The notes below the pieces were generated by a model. The model saw only the letters and a program-made list of their open reading frames with translations, was not told the origin of the DNA and ran no database searches. The position numbers and the translations under genes were made by a program. Shown here one piece after another: positions 39,686 through 51,394 of a DNA stretch of 64,000 bases (positions are counted from its first letter, which is position 1; the number at the start of each line of letters is the position of its first letter). Origin of the DNA: Anomaloglossus baeobatrachus (lineage: Eukaryota; Chordata; Amphibia; Anura; Aromobatidae); assembly GCF_048569485.1 (NCBI RefSeq), contig NW_027442067.1, positions 1-64,000 of the forward strand, read 5' to 3'.

Positions 39686-41075
39686 CTTCTTAACCCAGTT
39701 TCCAAAAGCAGAACTCAATTCACCTGATTCATATTAGCCCGATTTAATGAATTGGAAGAAAGCATACGTCTTCATATGCACCTCAATTTGGCCCATTCAC
39801 TTTTCACACTTCCTCCTTTTGTTTTTTATCTTTCACACTTTTGACTTTCTTTATTCATCCAAATAGCAAACTCATCACCACTCAACCTGACCAACTCGGC
39901 TATGTCCCCGTGCTGCAGTTCTCTGTCTTATCTAGATCATTTGCAATTGAATGGAATAGATCCCTTTTGGACAAAGTGGATTCACCTGCTGCTGCAGTGA
40001 CCACAGGTGTGATAACATCTAGAATTGGCATCTGGTGCGATCTCTCCGCTTCCACTCCAAAGAAAGTTACCTGTTTATTCCTATCATGCATTGGTTTTTG
40101 GGGTTTTCTTTGAGTAATGATGATCTCTTTAGTAGTCTGTTGGCGCCCTCTCCTGGAGGAATAGTTTGCTTGCTCTTGGACATTCTAAAAGAGAGGTCAT
40201 GATAGACATTGAGCTTCTGAGCTCAATTGGGGACAGTCATGGGTGATGAATGTTTGCAACCTACTGCGAAGCCTCATACCGCAATATAAGGAACGTCAAA
40301 TACTAAGAAAGGGCGGCCTATGAAAGAATTACTACTTTCAATAAGTACACTTAAACGGCTAATTGGGAATAGAAAAACTGTAAAAAGCCCTCTGAGAAAG
40401 CCCCCCTCTAACCTTTGATAGTAAGCTTTTCTGTAGTCTGCCTGTTGATGTATTTTCCGTTTGAACTGTGCACAACATGAAGAGACGGAACACTGGCGGC
40501 TTGTCACAATGCCCCCCGATGACATCACAATAGCGCTGCTGCCTAGAAAACAAGCTGCGCAGAAGAAGTTGTTCTTTGGGTGGGAGGGTGGGCTAGTGGA
40601 AGGAGGGGGCAATCTCTTTTTTTCCCGGGTGGTAGGGGGATGACAGGAGAAGGGAAGCGGGTGGTGAGAAAGGTACAGAGGGCAGGGTTTGGGGGCTGGG
40701 AAGGAAAGGGAAAAGATTAGGGTTTGGGGATGATGAAAGGGCTTTCTACGGGTAAGGATGGCAAAGGGTGGCAGTGACGGAAAGTCAGGCAACCTGTCCT
40801 GTCCGTCTTTTTGTATCGTGAATTGGAAAGACTGCAAGGGGGAGGGGAGTTGCTTGCGCCCTAAAGGAGGAGTTATTCAGATTCATTGCAGTGGGCGGCG
40901 GCTGCAAAACGCACCATTCTTCTTGTTTTGGCTCTGCAAAGCAGCCTTTTCAAGGGTTGGCTTGGGTGACAAAATGTCTTGTGTAGGCGTGGGTTTGTCT
41001 CCCTCTCGCTCTCTCTCCCTAAGATGTGTCCGGCATAGGCCAGGGTGCCACTCGAGGCCCAAACCAATTCTGGTT

Positions 41076-41259
41076 ATTTCTCGGCCTTTTGGCTAAGATC
41101 AAGTGTAGTATCTGTTCTTATCAGTTTAATATCTGATACGTCCCCTATCTGGGGACCATATATTAAATGGATTTTTAGAACAGGGAGATGGAAAAGAGCT
41201 TGCTCTGTCCACTCCACGCATTGACCTGGTATTGCAGTACCTCCAGGAACGGTGCACCC
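41076..41259 (+). ncRNA. RNU2: U2 snRNA, copy 27 (altered; possible pseudogene)
   Basis: A 184-nt U2 with two losses. Three nucleotides are missing at the 5' end, so it begins ATTTCTCGG where others read ATCGCTTCTCGG. One A is missing from the A run before stem III. The branch-site element GTAGTA, Sm-site region and stems II-IV are otherwise kept. The 5' loss shortens the U2 end that pairs with U6 (U2/U6 helix II, known in vertebrates), so the product may be impaired. An extra C and a C-to-A change follow the gene. The 3' box (41273-41287) is intact. Downstream to 41515 there are one lost T, an A-to-T change and an 11-bp tandem duplication. The upstream promoter is standard, so it may still be transcribed. 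Confidence 0.9.
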
Positions 41260-42660
41260 CCTTCTTAAACCAGTTTCCAAAAGCAGAACTCAATTCACCT
41301 GATTCATATTAGCCCGATTTAATGAATGGAAGAAAGCATACGTCTTCATATGCACCTCAATTTGGCCCATTCACTTTTCACACTTCCTCCTTTTGTTTTT
41401 TATCTTTCACACTTTTGACTTTCTTTATTCATCCAAATAGCAAACTCTTCACCACTCAACCTGACCAACTCGGCTATGTCCCCGTGCTGCAGTTCTCTGT
41501 CTTATCTATGTCTTATCTAGATCATTTGCAATTGAATGGAATAGATCCCTTTTGGACAAAGTGGATTCACCTGCTGCTGCAGTGACCACAGGTGTGATAA
41601 CATCTAGAATTGGCATCTGGTGCGATCTCTCCGCTTCCACTCCAAAGAAAGTTACCTGTTTATTCCTATCATGCATTGGTTTTTGGGGTTTTCTTTGAGT
41701 AATGATGATCTCTTTAGTAGTCTGTTGGCGCCCTCTCCTGGAGGAATAGTTTGCTTGCTCTTGGACATTCTAAAAGAGAGGTCATGATAGACATTGAGCT
41801 TCTGAGCTCAATTGGGGACAGTCATGGGTGATGAATGTTTGCAACCTACTGCGAAGCCTCATACCGCAATATAAGGAACGTCAAATACTAAGAAAGGGCG
41901 GCCTATGAAAGAATTACTACTTTCAATAAGTACACTTAAACGGCTAATTGGGAATAGAAAAACTGTAAAAAGCCCTCTGAGAAAGCCCCCCTCTAACCTT
42001 TGATAGTAAGCTTTTCTGTAGTCTGCCTGTTGATGTATTTTCCGTTTGAACTGTGCACAACATGAAGAGACGGAACACTGGCGGCTTGTCACAATGCCCC
42101 CCGATGACATCACAATAGCGCTGCTGCCTAGAAAACAAGCTGCGCAGAAGAAGTTGTTCTTTGGGTGGGAGGGTGGGCTAGTGGAAGGAGGGGGCAATCT
42201 CTTTTTTTCCCGGGTGGTAGGGGGATGACAGGAGAAGGGAAGCGGGTGGTGAGAAAGGTACAGAGGGCAGGGTTTGGGGGCTGGGAAGGAAAGGGAAAAG
42301 ATTAGGGTTTGGGGATGATGAAAGGGCTTTCTACGGGTAAGGATGGCAAAGGGTGGCAGTGACGGAAAGTCAGGCAACCTGTCCTGTCCGTCTTTTTGTA
42401 TCGTGAATTGGAAAGACTGCAAGGGGGAGGGGAGTTGCTTGCGCCCTAAAGGAGGAGTTATTCAGATTCATTGCAGTGGGCGGCGGCTGCAAAACGCACC
42501 ATTCTTCTTGTTTTGGCTCTGCAAAGCAGCCTTTTCAAGGGTTGGCTTGGGTGACAAAATGTCTTGTGTAGGCGTGGGTTTGTCTCCCTCTCGCTCTCTC
42601 TCCCTAAGATGTGTCCGGCATAGGCCAGGGTGCCACTCGAGGCCCAAACCAATTCTGGTT

Positions 42661-42848
42661 ATCGCTTCTCGGCCTTTTGGCTAAGATCAAGTGTAGTATC
42701 TGTTCTTATCAGTTTAATATCTGATACGTCCCCTATCTGGGGACCATATATTAAATGGATTTTTAGAACAGGGAGATGGAAAAAGAGCTTGCTCTGTCCA
42801 CTCCACGCATTGACCTGGTATTGCAGTACCTCCAGGAACGGTGCACCC
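42661..42848 (+). ncRNA. RNU2: U2 snRNA, copy 28
   Basis: Standard 188-nt copy, lying between the two damaged copies 27 and 29. Confidence 0.98.
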
Positions 42849-44570
42849 CTTCTTAACCCAGTTTCCAAAAGCAGAACTCAATTCACCTGATTCATATTAG
42901 CCCGATTTAATGAATTGGAAGAAAGCATACGTCTTCATATGCACCTCAATTTGGCCCATTCACTTTTCACACTTCCTCCTTTTGTTTTTTATCTTTCACA
43001 CTTTTGACTTTCTTTATTCATCCAAATAGCAAACTCATCACCACTCAACCTGACCAACTCGGCTATGTCCCCGTGCTGCAGTTCTCTGTCTTATCTAGAT
43101 CATTTGCAATTGAATGGAATAGATCCCTTTTGGACAAAGTGGATTCACCTGCTGCTGCAGTGACCACAGGTGTGATAACATCTAGAATTGGCATCTGGTG
43201 CGATCTCTCCGCTTCCACTCCAAAGAAAGTTACCTGTTTATTCCTATCATGCATTGGTTTTTGGGGTTTTCTTTGAGTAATGATGATCTCTTTAGTAGTC
43301 TGTTGGCGCCCTCTCCTGGAGGAATAGTTTGCTTGCTCTTGGACATTCTAAAAGAGAGGTCATGATAGACATTGAGCTTCTGAGCTCAATTGGGGACAGT
43401 CATGGGTGATGAATGTTTGCAACCTACTGCGAAGCCTCATACCGCAATATAAGGAACGTCAAATACTAAGAAAGGGCGGCCTATGAAAGAATTACTACTT
43501 TCAATAAGTACACTTAAACGGCTAATTGGGAATAGAAAAACTGTAAAAAGCCCTCTGAGAAAGCCCCCCTCTAACCTTTGATAGTAAGCTTTTCTGTAGT
43601 CTGCCTGTTGATGTATTTTCCGTTTGAACTGTGCACAACATGAAGAGACGGAACACTGGCGGCTTGTCACAATGCCCCCCGATGACATCACAATAGCGCT
43701 GCTGCCTAGAAAACAAGCTGCGCAGAAGAAGTTGTTCTTTGGGTGGGAGGGTGGGCTAGTGGAAGGAGGGGGCAATCTCTTTTTTTCCCGGGTGGTAGGG
43801 GGATGACAGGAGAAGGGAAGCGGGTGGTGAGAAAGGTACAGAGGGCAGGGTTTGGGGGCTGGGAAGGAAAGGGAAAAGATTAGGGTTTGGGGATGATGAA
43901 AGGGCTTTCTACGGGTAAGGATGGCAAAGGGTGGCAGTGACGGAAAGTCAGGCAACCTGTCCTGTCCGTCTTTTTGTATCGTGAATTGGAAAGACTGCAA
44001 GGGGGAGGGGAGTTGCTTGCGCCCTAAAGGAGGAGTTATTCAGATTCATTGCAGTGGGCGGCGGCTGCAAAACGCACCATTCTTCTTGTTTTGGCTCTGC
44101 AAAGCAGCCTTTTCAAGGGTTGGCTTGGGTGACAAAATGTCTTGTGTAGGCGTGGGTTTGTCTCCCTCTCGCTCTCTCTCCCTAAGATGTGTCCGGCATA
44201 GGCCAGGGTGCCACTCGAGGCCCAAACCAATTCTGGTTATCGCTTCTCGGCCTTTTGGCTAAGATCAAGTGTAGTATCGTTCGAAAAGGTGGTTTAAGGC
44301 TCCGGCCACCTTAGTACAATGATGCAAAGCACACTGGAAGGTTGCGCTTGTTAGTACTTTGGGAGGATAGTATATCCATCTAGAGGAAACCATGGCCCTA
44401 CCAGGATCGAGGCTATTAGACTGAGTAAGTGTGGGGGTTATGGTGCAATGTGCCCCAGGAATGGACACCCTGGAGGGAGTCTGAACTTGCTAGGTTGGGA
44501 CCCTGGTAAGCCTCAGACTCTGTCGCACGCCGCGCCTTGCCTATTCATACTTTCCAAGCATATTGCCCTA

Positions 44571-44590
44571 TCCCGGCCTTCTGGCTAAGA
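44571..44590 (+). other. U2 stem-I-like segment inside the insertion
   Basis: TCCCGGCCTTCTGGCTAAGA matches U2 nt 7-26 (TCTCGGCCTTTTGGCTAAGA) at 18 of 20 positions. The similarity stops on both sides. It may be a captured U2 fragment or an independent hairpin with the same shape. Confidence 0.6.
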
Positions 44591-44606
44591 AGGGAAATTT
44601 TTATAA

Positions 44607-44856
44607 TCCCGGTCGGAGGTCCGGTCAGCTTTGGGCTGAGAAACCAACACCCGGTTGGAGGTCCGGGTCAGCTTTGGCTGAGAAACCAACACCCGGTTGG
44701 AGGTCCGGTTAGCCTTGGGCTGAGAAACCAACACCCGGTTGGAGGTCCGGTCAGCCTTGGGCTGAGAAACCAACACCCGGTTGGAGGTCCGGTCAGCCTT
44801 GGGCTGAGAAACCAACACCGGTTGACGGTCCGGGCAGTCTCGGCTGCGAAACCAAC
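44607..44856 (+). repeat. 42-bp minisatellite inside the insertion (6 units)
   Basis: Units lie at 44607-44648, 44649-44690, 44691-44732, 44733-44774, 44775-44816 and 44817-44856 (the last one 40 bp and diverged). The core reads CCGGTTGGAGGTCCGG, then CAGCCTTGGGCTGAGAAACC. Units 4 and 5 are identical; the outer ones differ most, the usual pattern of a minisatellite growing from its middle. Each unit can form a CAGCC-TTG-GGCTG hairpin. Because 42 is divisible by 3, several frames stay open on both strands, giving repetitive but unconvincing peptides. Confidence 0.93.
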
Positions 44857-45066
44857 GACTAGTAGCTCCCTACTCCACTTGGGTAAGATGCCTCGGTGGA
44901 CGCTGGGAGCAACAACAAGGCTCAACCAGGCTTCGGCTTGGGGGAGCACCGAAGATCCCTGACCCTCGCTGTGGCCTTCTGGCTCGGAGGGACGGGGTTG
45001 ATTTTTGGGGATCCTCTTCTCACGGAGGGGTCCACACGAATCCTAGCCTTTGCACTGTTTTTGGTG

Positions 45067-45078
45067 TGACTTCGGTCA
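45067..45078 (+). other. UUCG-tetraloop hairpin near the 3' end of the insertion
   Basis: TGAC-TTCG-GTCA forms a perfect 4-bp stem with a UUCG loop, extendable by two G-U pairs (45065-45080). It lies 41 bp before the element's 3' end. 3'-terminal stem-loops are what some LINE reverse transcriptases recognise, so this may be the mobilisation signal. Confidence 0.55.
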
Positions 45079-46660
45079 TGCATTTTTGCGGTGCTTTGGA
45101 AAGCTTCATTAAATCAAAAATCTGTTCTTATCAGTTTAATATCTGATACGTCCCCTATCTGGGGACCATATATTAAATGGATTTTTAGAACAGGGAGATG
45201 GAAAAAGAGCTTGCTCTGTCCACTCCACGCATTGACCTGGTATTGCAGTACCTCCAGGAACGGTGCACCCCTTCTTAACCCAGTTTCCAAAAGCAGAACT
45301 CAATTCACCTGATTCATATTAGCCCGATTTAATGAATTGGAAGAAAGCATACGTCTTCATATGCACCTCAATTTGGCCCATTCACTTTTCACACTTCCTC
45401 CTTTTGTTTTTTATCTTTCACACTTTTGACTTTCTTTATTCATCCAAATAGCAAACTCATCACCACTCAACCTGACCAACTCGGCTATGTCCCCGTGCTG
45501 CAGTTCTCTGTCTTATCTAGATCATTTGCAATTGAATGGAATAGATCCCTTTTGGACAAAGTGGATTCACCTGCTGCTGCAGTGACCACAGGTGTGATAA
45601 CATCTAGAATTGGCATCTGGTGCGATCTCTCCGCTTCCACTCCAAAGAAAGTTACCTGTTTATTCCTATCATGCATTGGTTTTTGGGGTTTTCTTTGAGT
45701 AATGATGATCTCTTTAGTAGTCTGTTGGCGCCCTCTCCTGGAGGAATAGTTTGCTTGCTCTTGGACATTCTAAAAGAGAGGTCATGATAGACATTGAGCT
45801 TCTGAGCTCAATTGGGGACAGTCATGGGTGATGAATGTTTGCAACCTACTGCGAAGCCTCATACCGCAATATAAGGAACGTCAAATACTAAGAAAGGGCG
45901 GCCTATGAAAGAATTACTACTTTCAATAAGTACACTTAAACGGCTAATTGGGAATAGAAAAACTGTAAAAAGCCCTCTGAGAAAGCCCCCCTCTAACCTT
46001 TGATAGTAAGCTTTTCTGTAGTCTGCCTGTTGATGTATTTTCCGTTTGAACTGTGCACAACATGAAGAGACGGAACACTGGCGGCTTGTCACAATGCCCC
46101 CCGATGACATCACAATAGCGCTGCTGCCTAGAAAACAAGCTGCGCAGAAGAAGTTGTTCTTTGGGTGGGAGGGTGGGCTAGTGGAAGGAGGGGGCAATCT
46201 CTTTTTTTCCCGGGTGGTAGGGGGATGACAGGAGAAGGGAAGCGGGTGGTGAGAAAGGTACAGAGGGCAGGGTTTGGGGGCTGGGAAGGAAAGGGAAAAG
46301 ATTAGGGTTTGGGGATGATGAAAGGGCTTTCTACGGGTAAGGATGGCAAAGGGTGGCAGTGACGGAAAGTCAGGCAACCTGTCCTGTCCGTCTTTTTGTA
46401 TCGTGAATTGGAAAGACTGCAAGGGGGAGGGGAGTTGCTTGCGCCCTAAAGGAGGAGTTATTCAGATTCATTGCAGTGGGCGGCGGCTGCAAAACGCACC
46501 ATTCTTCTTGTTTTGGCTCTGCAAAGCAGCCTTTTCAAGGGTTGGCTTGGGTGACAAAATGTCTTGTGTAGGCGTGGGTTTGTCTCCCTCTCGCTCTCTC
46601 TCCCTAAGATGTGTCCGGCATAGGCCAGGGTGCCACTCGAGGCCCAAACCAATTCTGGTT

Positions 46661-46848
46661 ATCGCTTCTCGGCCTTTTGGCTAAGATCAAGTGTAGTATC
46701 TGTTCTTATCAGTTTAATATCTGATACGTCCCCTATCTGGGGACCATATATTAAATGGATTTTTAGAACAGGGAGATGGAAAAAGAGCTTGCTCTGTCCA
46801 CTCCACGCATTGACCTGGTATTGCAGTACCTCCAGGAACGGTGCACCC
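46661..46848 (+). ncRNA. RNU2: U2 snRNA, copy 30
   Basis: Standard 188-nt copy, first intact gene after the insertion; upstream spacer standard. Confidence 0.98.
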
Positions 46849-48238
46849 CTTCTTAACCCAGTTTCCAAAAGCAGAACTCAATTCACCTGATTCATATTAG
46901 CCCGATTTAATGAATTGGAAGAAAGCATACGTCTTCATATGCACCTCAATTTGGCCCATTCACTTTTCACACTTCCTCCTTTTGTTTTTTATCTTTCACA
47001 CTTTTGACTTTCTTTATTCATCCAAATAGCAAACTCATCACCACTCAACCTGACCAACTCGGCTATGTCCCCGTGCTGCAGTTCTCTGTCTTATCTAGAT
47101 CATTTGCAATTGAATGGAATAGATCCCTTTTGGACAAAGTGGATTCACCTGCTGCTGCAGTGACCACAGGTGTGATAACATCTAGAATTGGCATCTGGTG
47201 CGATCTCTCCGCTTCCACTCCAAAGAAAGTTACCTGTTTATTCCTATCATGCATTGGTTTTTGGGGTTTTCTTTGAGTAATGATGATCTCTTTAGTAGTC
47301 TGTTGGCGCCCTCTCCTGGAGGAATAGTTTGCTTGCTCTTGGACATTCTAAAAGAGAGGTCATGATAGACATTGAGCTTCTGAGCTCAATTGGGGACAGT
47401 CATGGGTGATGAATGTTTGCAACCTACTGCGAAGCCTCATACCGCAATATAAGGAACGTCAAATACTAAGAAAGGGCGGCCTATGAAAGAATTACTACTT
47501 TCAATAAGTACACTTAAACGGCTAATTGGGAATAGAAAAACTGTAAAAAGCCCTCTGAGAAAGCCCCCCTCTAACCTTTGATAGTAAGCTTTTCTGTAGT
47601 CTGCCTGTTGATGTATTTTCCGTTTGAACTGTGCACAACATGAAGAGACGGAACACTGGCGGCTTGTCACAATGCCCCCCGATGACATCACAATAGCGCT
47701 GCTGCCTAGAAAACAAGCTGCGCAGAAGAAGTTGTTCTTTGGGTGGGAGGGTGGGCTAGTGGAAGGAGGGGGCAATCTCTTTTTTTCCCGGGTGGTAGGG
47801 GGATGACAGGAGAAGGGAAGCGGGTGGTGAGAAAGGTACAGAGGGCAGGGTTTGGGGGCTGGGAAGGAAAGGGAAAAGATTAGGGTTTGGGGATGATGAA
47901 AGGGCTTTCTACGGGTAAGGATGGCAAAGGGTGGCAGTGACGGAAAGTCAGGCAACCTGTCCTGTCCGTCTTTTTGTATCGTGAATTGGAAAGACTGCAA
48001 GGGGGAGGGGAGTTGCTTGCGCCCTAAAGGAGGAGTTATTCAGATTCATTGCAGTGGGCGGCGGCTGCAAAACGCACCATTCTTCTTGTTTTGGCTCTGC
48101 AAAGCAGCCTTTTCAAGGGTTGGCTTGGGTGACAAAATGTCTTGTGTAGGCGTGGGTTTGTCTCCCTCTCGCTCTCTCTCCCTAAGATGTGTCCGGCATA
48201 GGCCAGGGTGCCACTCGAGGCCCAAACCAATTCTGGTT

Positions 48239-48426
48239 ATCGCTTCTCGGCCTTTTGGCTAAGATCAAGTGTAGTATCTGTTCTTATCAGTTTAATATCT
48301 GATACGTCCCCTATCTGGGGACCATATATTAAATGGATTTTTAGAACAGGGAGATGGAAAAAGAGCTTGCTCTGTCCACTCCACGCATTGACCTGGTATT
48401 GCAGTACCTCCAGGAACGGTGCACCC
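48239..48426 (+). ncRNA. RNU2: U2 snRNA, copy 31
   Basis: Standard 188-nt copy; flanking spacers standard. Confidence 0.98.
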
Positions 48427-49816
48427 CTTCTTAACCCAGTTTCCAAAAGCAGAACTCAATTCACCTGATTCATATTAGCCCGATTTAATGAATTGGAAGA
48501 AAGCATACGTCTTCATATGCACCTCAATTTGGCCCATTCACTTTTCACACTTCCTCCTTTTGTTTTTTATCTTTCACACTTTTGACTTTCTTTATTCATC
48601 CAAATAGCAAACTCATCACCACTCAACCTGACCAACTCGGCTATGTCCCCGTGCTGCAGTTCTCTGTCTTATCTAGATCATTTGCAATTGAATGGAATAG
48701 ATCCCTTTTGGACAAAGTGGATTCACCTGCTGCTGCAGTGACCACAGGTGTGATAACATCTAGAATTGGCATCTGGTGCGATCTCTCCGCTTCCACTCCA
48801 AAGAAAGTTACCTGTTTATTCCTATCATGCATTGGTTTTTGGGGTTTTCTTTGAGTAATGATGATCTCTTTAGTAGTCTGTTGGCGCCCTCTCCTGGAGG
48901 AATAGTTTGCTTGCTCTTGGACATTCTAAAAGAGAGGTCATGATAGACATTGAGCTTCTGAGCTCAATTGGGGACAGTCATGGGTGATGAATGTTTGCAA
49001 CCTACTGCGAAGCCTCATACCGCAATATAAGGAACGTCAAATACTAAGAAAGGGCGGCCTATGAAAGAATTACTACTTTCAATAAGTACACTTAAACGGC
49101 TAATTGGGAATAGAAAAACTGTAAAAAGCCCTCTGAGAAAGCCCCCCTCTAACCTTTGATAGTAAGCTTTTCTGTAGTCTGCCTGTTGATGTATTTTCCG
49201 TTTGAACTGTGCACAACATGAAGAGACGGAACACTGGCGGCTTGTCACAATGCCCCCCGATGACATCACAATAGCGCTGCTGCCTAGAAAACAAGCTGCG
49301 CAGAAGAAGTTGTTCTTTGGGTGGGAGGGTGGGCTAGTGGAAGGAGGGGGCAATCTCTTTTTTTCCCGGGTGGTAGGGGGATGACAGGAGAAGGGAAGCG
49401 GGTGGTGAGAAAGGTACAGAGGGCAGGGTTTGGGGGCTGGGAAGGAAAGGGAAAAGATTAGGGTTTGGGGATGATGAAAGGGCTTTCTACGGGTAAGGAT
49501 GGCAAAGGGTGGCAGTGACGGAAAGTCAGGCAACCTGTCCTGTCCGTCTTTTTGTATCGTGAATTGGAAAGACTGCAAGGGGGAGGGGAGTTGCTTGCGC
49601 CCTAAAGGAGGAGTTATTCAGATTCATTGCAGTGGGCGGCGGCTGCAAAACGCACCATTCTTCTTGTTTTGGCTCTGCAAAGCAGCCTTTTCAAGGGTTG
49701 GCTTGGGTGACAAAATGTCTTGTGTAGGCGTGGGTTTGTCTCCCTCTCGCTCTCTCTCCCTAAGATGTGTCCGGCATAGGCCAGGGTGCCACTCGAGGCC
49801 CAAACCAATTCTGGTT

Positions 49817-50004
49817 ATCGCTTCTCGGCCTTTTGGCTAAGATCAAGTGTAGTATCTGTTCTTATCAGTTTAATATCTGATACGTCCCCTATCTGGGGAC
49901 CATATATTAAATGGATTTTTAGAACAGGGAGATGGAAAAAGAGCTTGCTCTGTCCACTCCACGCATTGACCTGGTATTGCAGTACCTCCAGGAACGGTGC
50001 ACCC
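49817..50004 (+). ncRNA. RNU2: U2 snRNA, copy 32
   Basis: Standard 188-nt copy; flanking spacers standard. Confidence 0.98.
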
Positions 50005-51394
50005 CTTCTTAACCCAGTTTCCAAAAGCAGAACTCAATTCACCTGATTCATATTAGCCCGATTTAATGAATTGGAAGAAAGCATACGTCTTCATATGCAC
50101 CTCAATTTGGCCCATTCACTTTTCACACTTCCTCCTTTTGTTTTTTATCTTTCACACTTTTGACTTTCTTTATTCATCCAAATAGCAAACTCATCACCAC
50201 TCAACCTGACCAACTCGGCTATGTCCCCGTGCTGCAGTTCTCTGTCTTATCTAGATCATTTGCAATTGAATGGAATAGATCCCTTTTGGACAAAGTGGAT
50301 TCACCTGCTGCTGCAGTGACCACAGGTGTGATAACATCTAGAATTGGCATCTGGTGCGATCTCTCCGCTTCCACTCCAAAGAAAGTTACCTGTTTATTCC
50401 TATCATGCATTGGTTTTTGGGGTTTTCTTTGAGTAATGATGATCTCTTTAGTAGTCTGTTGGCGCCCTCTCCTGGAGGAATAGTTTGCTTGCTCTTGGAC
50501 ATTCTAAAAGAGAGGTCATGATAGACATTGAGCTTCTGAGCTCAATTGGGGACAGTCATGGGTGATGAATGTTTGCAACCTACTGCGAAGCCTCATACCG
50601 CAATATAAGGAACGTCAAATACTAAGAAAGGGCGGCCTATGAAAGAATTACTACTTTCAATAAGTACACTTAAACGGCTAATTGGGAATAGAAAAACTGT
50701 AAAAAGCCCTCTGAGAAAGCCCCCCTCTAACCTTTGATAGTAAGCTTTTCTGTAGTCTGCCTGTTGATGTATTTTCCGTTTGAACTGTGCACAACATGAA
50801 GAGACGGAACACTGGCGGCTTGTCACAATGCCCCCCGATGACATCACAATAGCGCTGCTGCCTAGAAAACAAGCTGCGCAGAAGAAGTTGTTCTTTGGGT
50901 GGGAGGGTGGGCTAGTGGAAGGAGGGGGCAATCTCTTTTTTTCCCGGGTGGTAGGGGGATGACAGGAGAAGGGAAGCGGGTGGTGAGAAAGGTACAGAGG
51001 GCAGGGTTTGGGGGCTGGGAAGGAAAGGGAAAAGATTAGGGTTTGGGGATGATGAAAGGGCTTTCTACGGGTAAGGATGGCAAAGGGTGGCAGTGACGGA
51101 AAGTCAGGCAACCTGTCCTGTCCGTCTTTTTGTATCGTGAATTGGAAAGACTGCAAGGGGGAGGGGAGTTGCTTGCGCCCTAAAGGAGGAGTTATTCAGA
51201 TTCATTGCAGTGGGCGGCGGCTGCAAAACGCACCATTCTTCTTGTTTTGGCTCTGCAAAGCAGCCTTTTCAAGGGTTGGCTTGGGTGACAAAATGTCTTG
51301 TGTAGGCGTGGGTTTGTCTCCCTCTCGCTCTCTCTCCCTAAGATGTGTCCGGCATAGGCCAGGGTGCCACTCGAGGCCCAAACCAATTCTGGTT

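Larger units (their letters stand above)
44279..45119 (+). mobile_element. 841-bp insertion in U2, probable non-autonomous retrotransposon
   Basis: This is the only DNA in the window not derived from the 1578-bp unit. Order: a 5' part (44279-44570) that starts with a GGTGG...CCACC hairpin; a 20-bp stretch resembling U2 nt 7-26 (44571-44590); a 42-bp minisatellite (44607-44856); a second GGCCTTCTGGCT motif (44973-44984); and a 3' part with a TGAC-TTCG-GTCA hairpin (45067-45078), ending in ATTAAATCAAAAA. An A-rich 3' end and a short ATC target duplication suggest target-primed reverse transcription. No reverse transcriptase or other credible protein is encoded, so it would depend on a partner LINE or be an internally deleted one. 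U2-specific LINEs (Keno, Utopia) are known, but I cannot assign this element to either. The strand is set by the A-rich end. Confidence 0.75.
44239..45270 (+). pseudogene. RNU2: U2 snRNA, copy 29, split by an insertion
   Basis: U2 nt 1-40 lie at 44239-44278 and nt 38-188 at 45120-45270, separated by 841 bp of unrelated DNA. The break falls just after GTAGTA, inside the branch-site pairing region. The three bases ATC (nt 38-40) occur on both sides, as expected for a target-site duplication. Both U2 parts are otherwise identical to the standard copy, as are the PSE-like element upstream and the 3' box at 45283-45297. The insertion is therefore younger than, or has been kept in step with, the last homogenisation of the array. 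This copy cannot make normal U2. Confidence 0.95.

Noticed and set aside
44279-44311. HDV-like self-cleaving ribozyme at the 5' end of the element, as in R2 LINEs
   Set aside because: A GGTGG/CCACC hairpin is visible, but I could not lay out the nested double pseudoknot or the catalytic C by eye.
44279-44570. 5S rRNA-, U1- or tRNA-derived head of the insertion
   Set aside because: Short resemblances (TTAGTACTTTGGGAGG to 5S, AAGGTGGTTT to U1, GTTCGAA to a tRNA B box) do not extend or keep their order, so no origin can be claimed.
44537-44962. 141-codon open frame in the insertion with 14-residue repeats
   Set aside because: A 42-bp repeat without stops stays open in several frames on both strands. 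The peptide is an effect of the minisatellite; no reverse transcriptase or other domain is visible.
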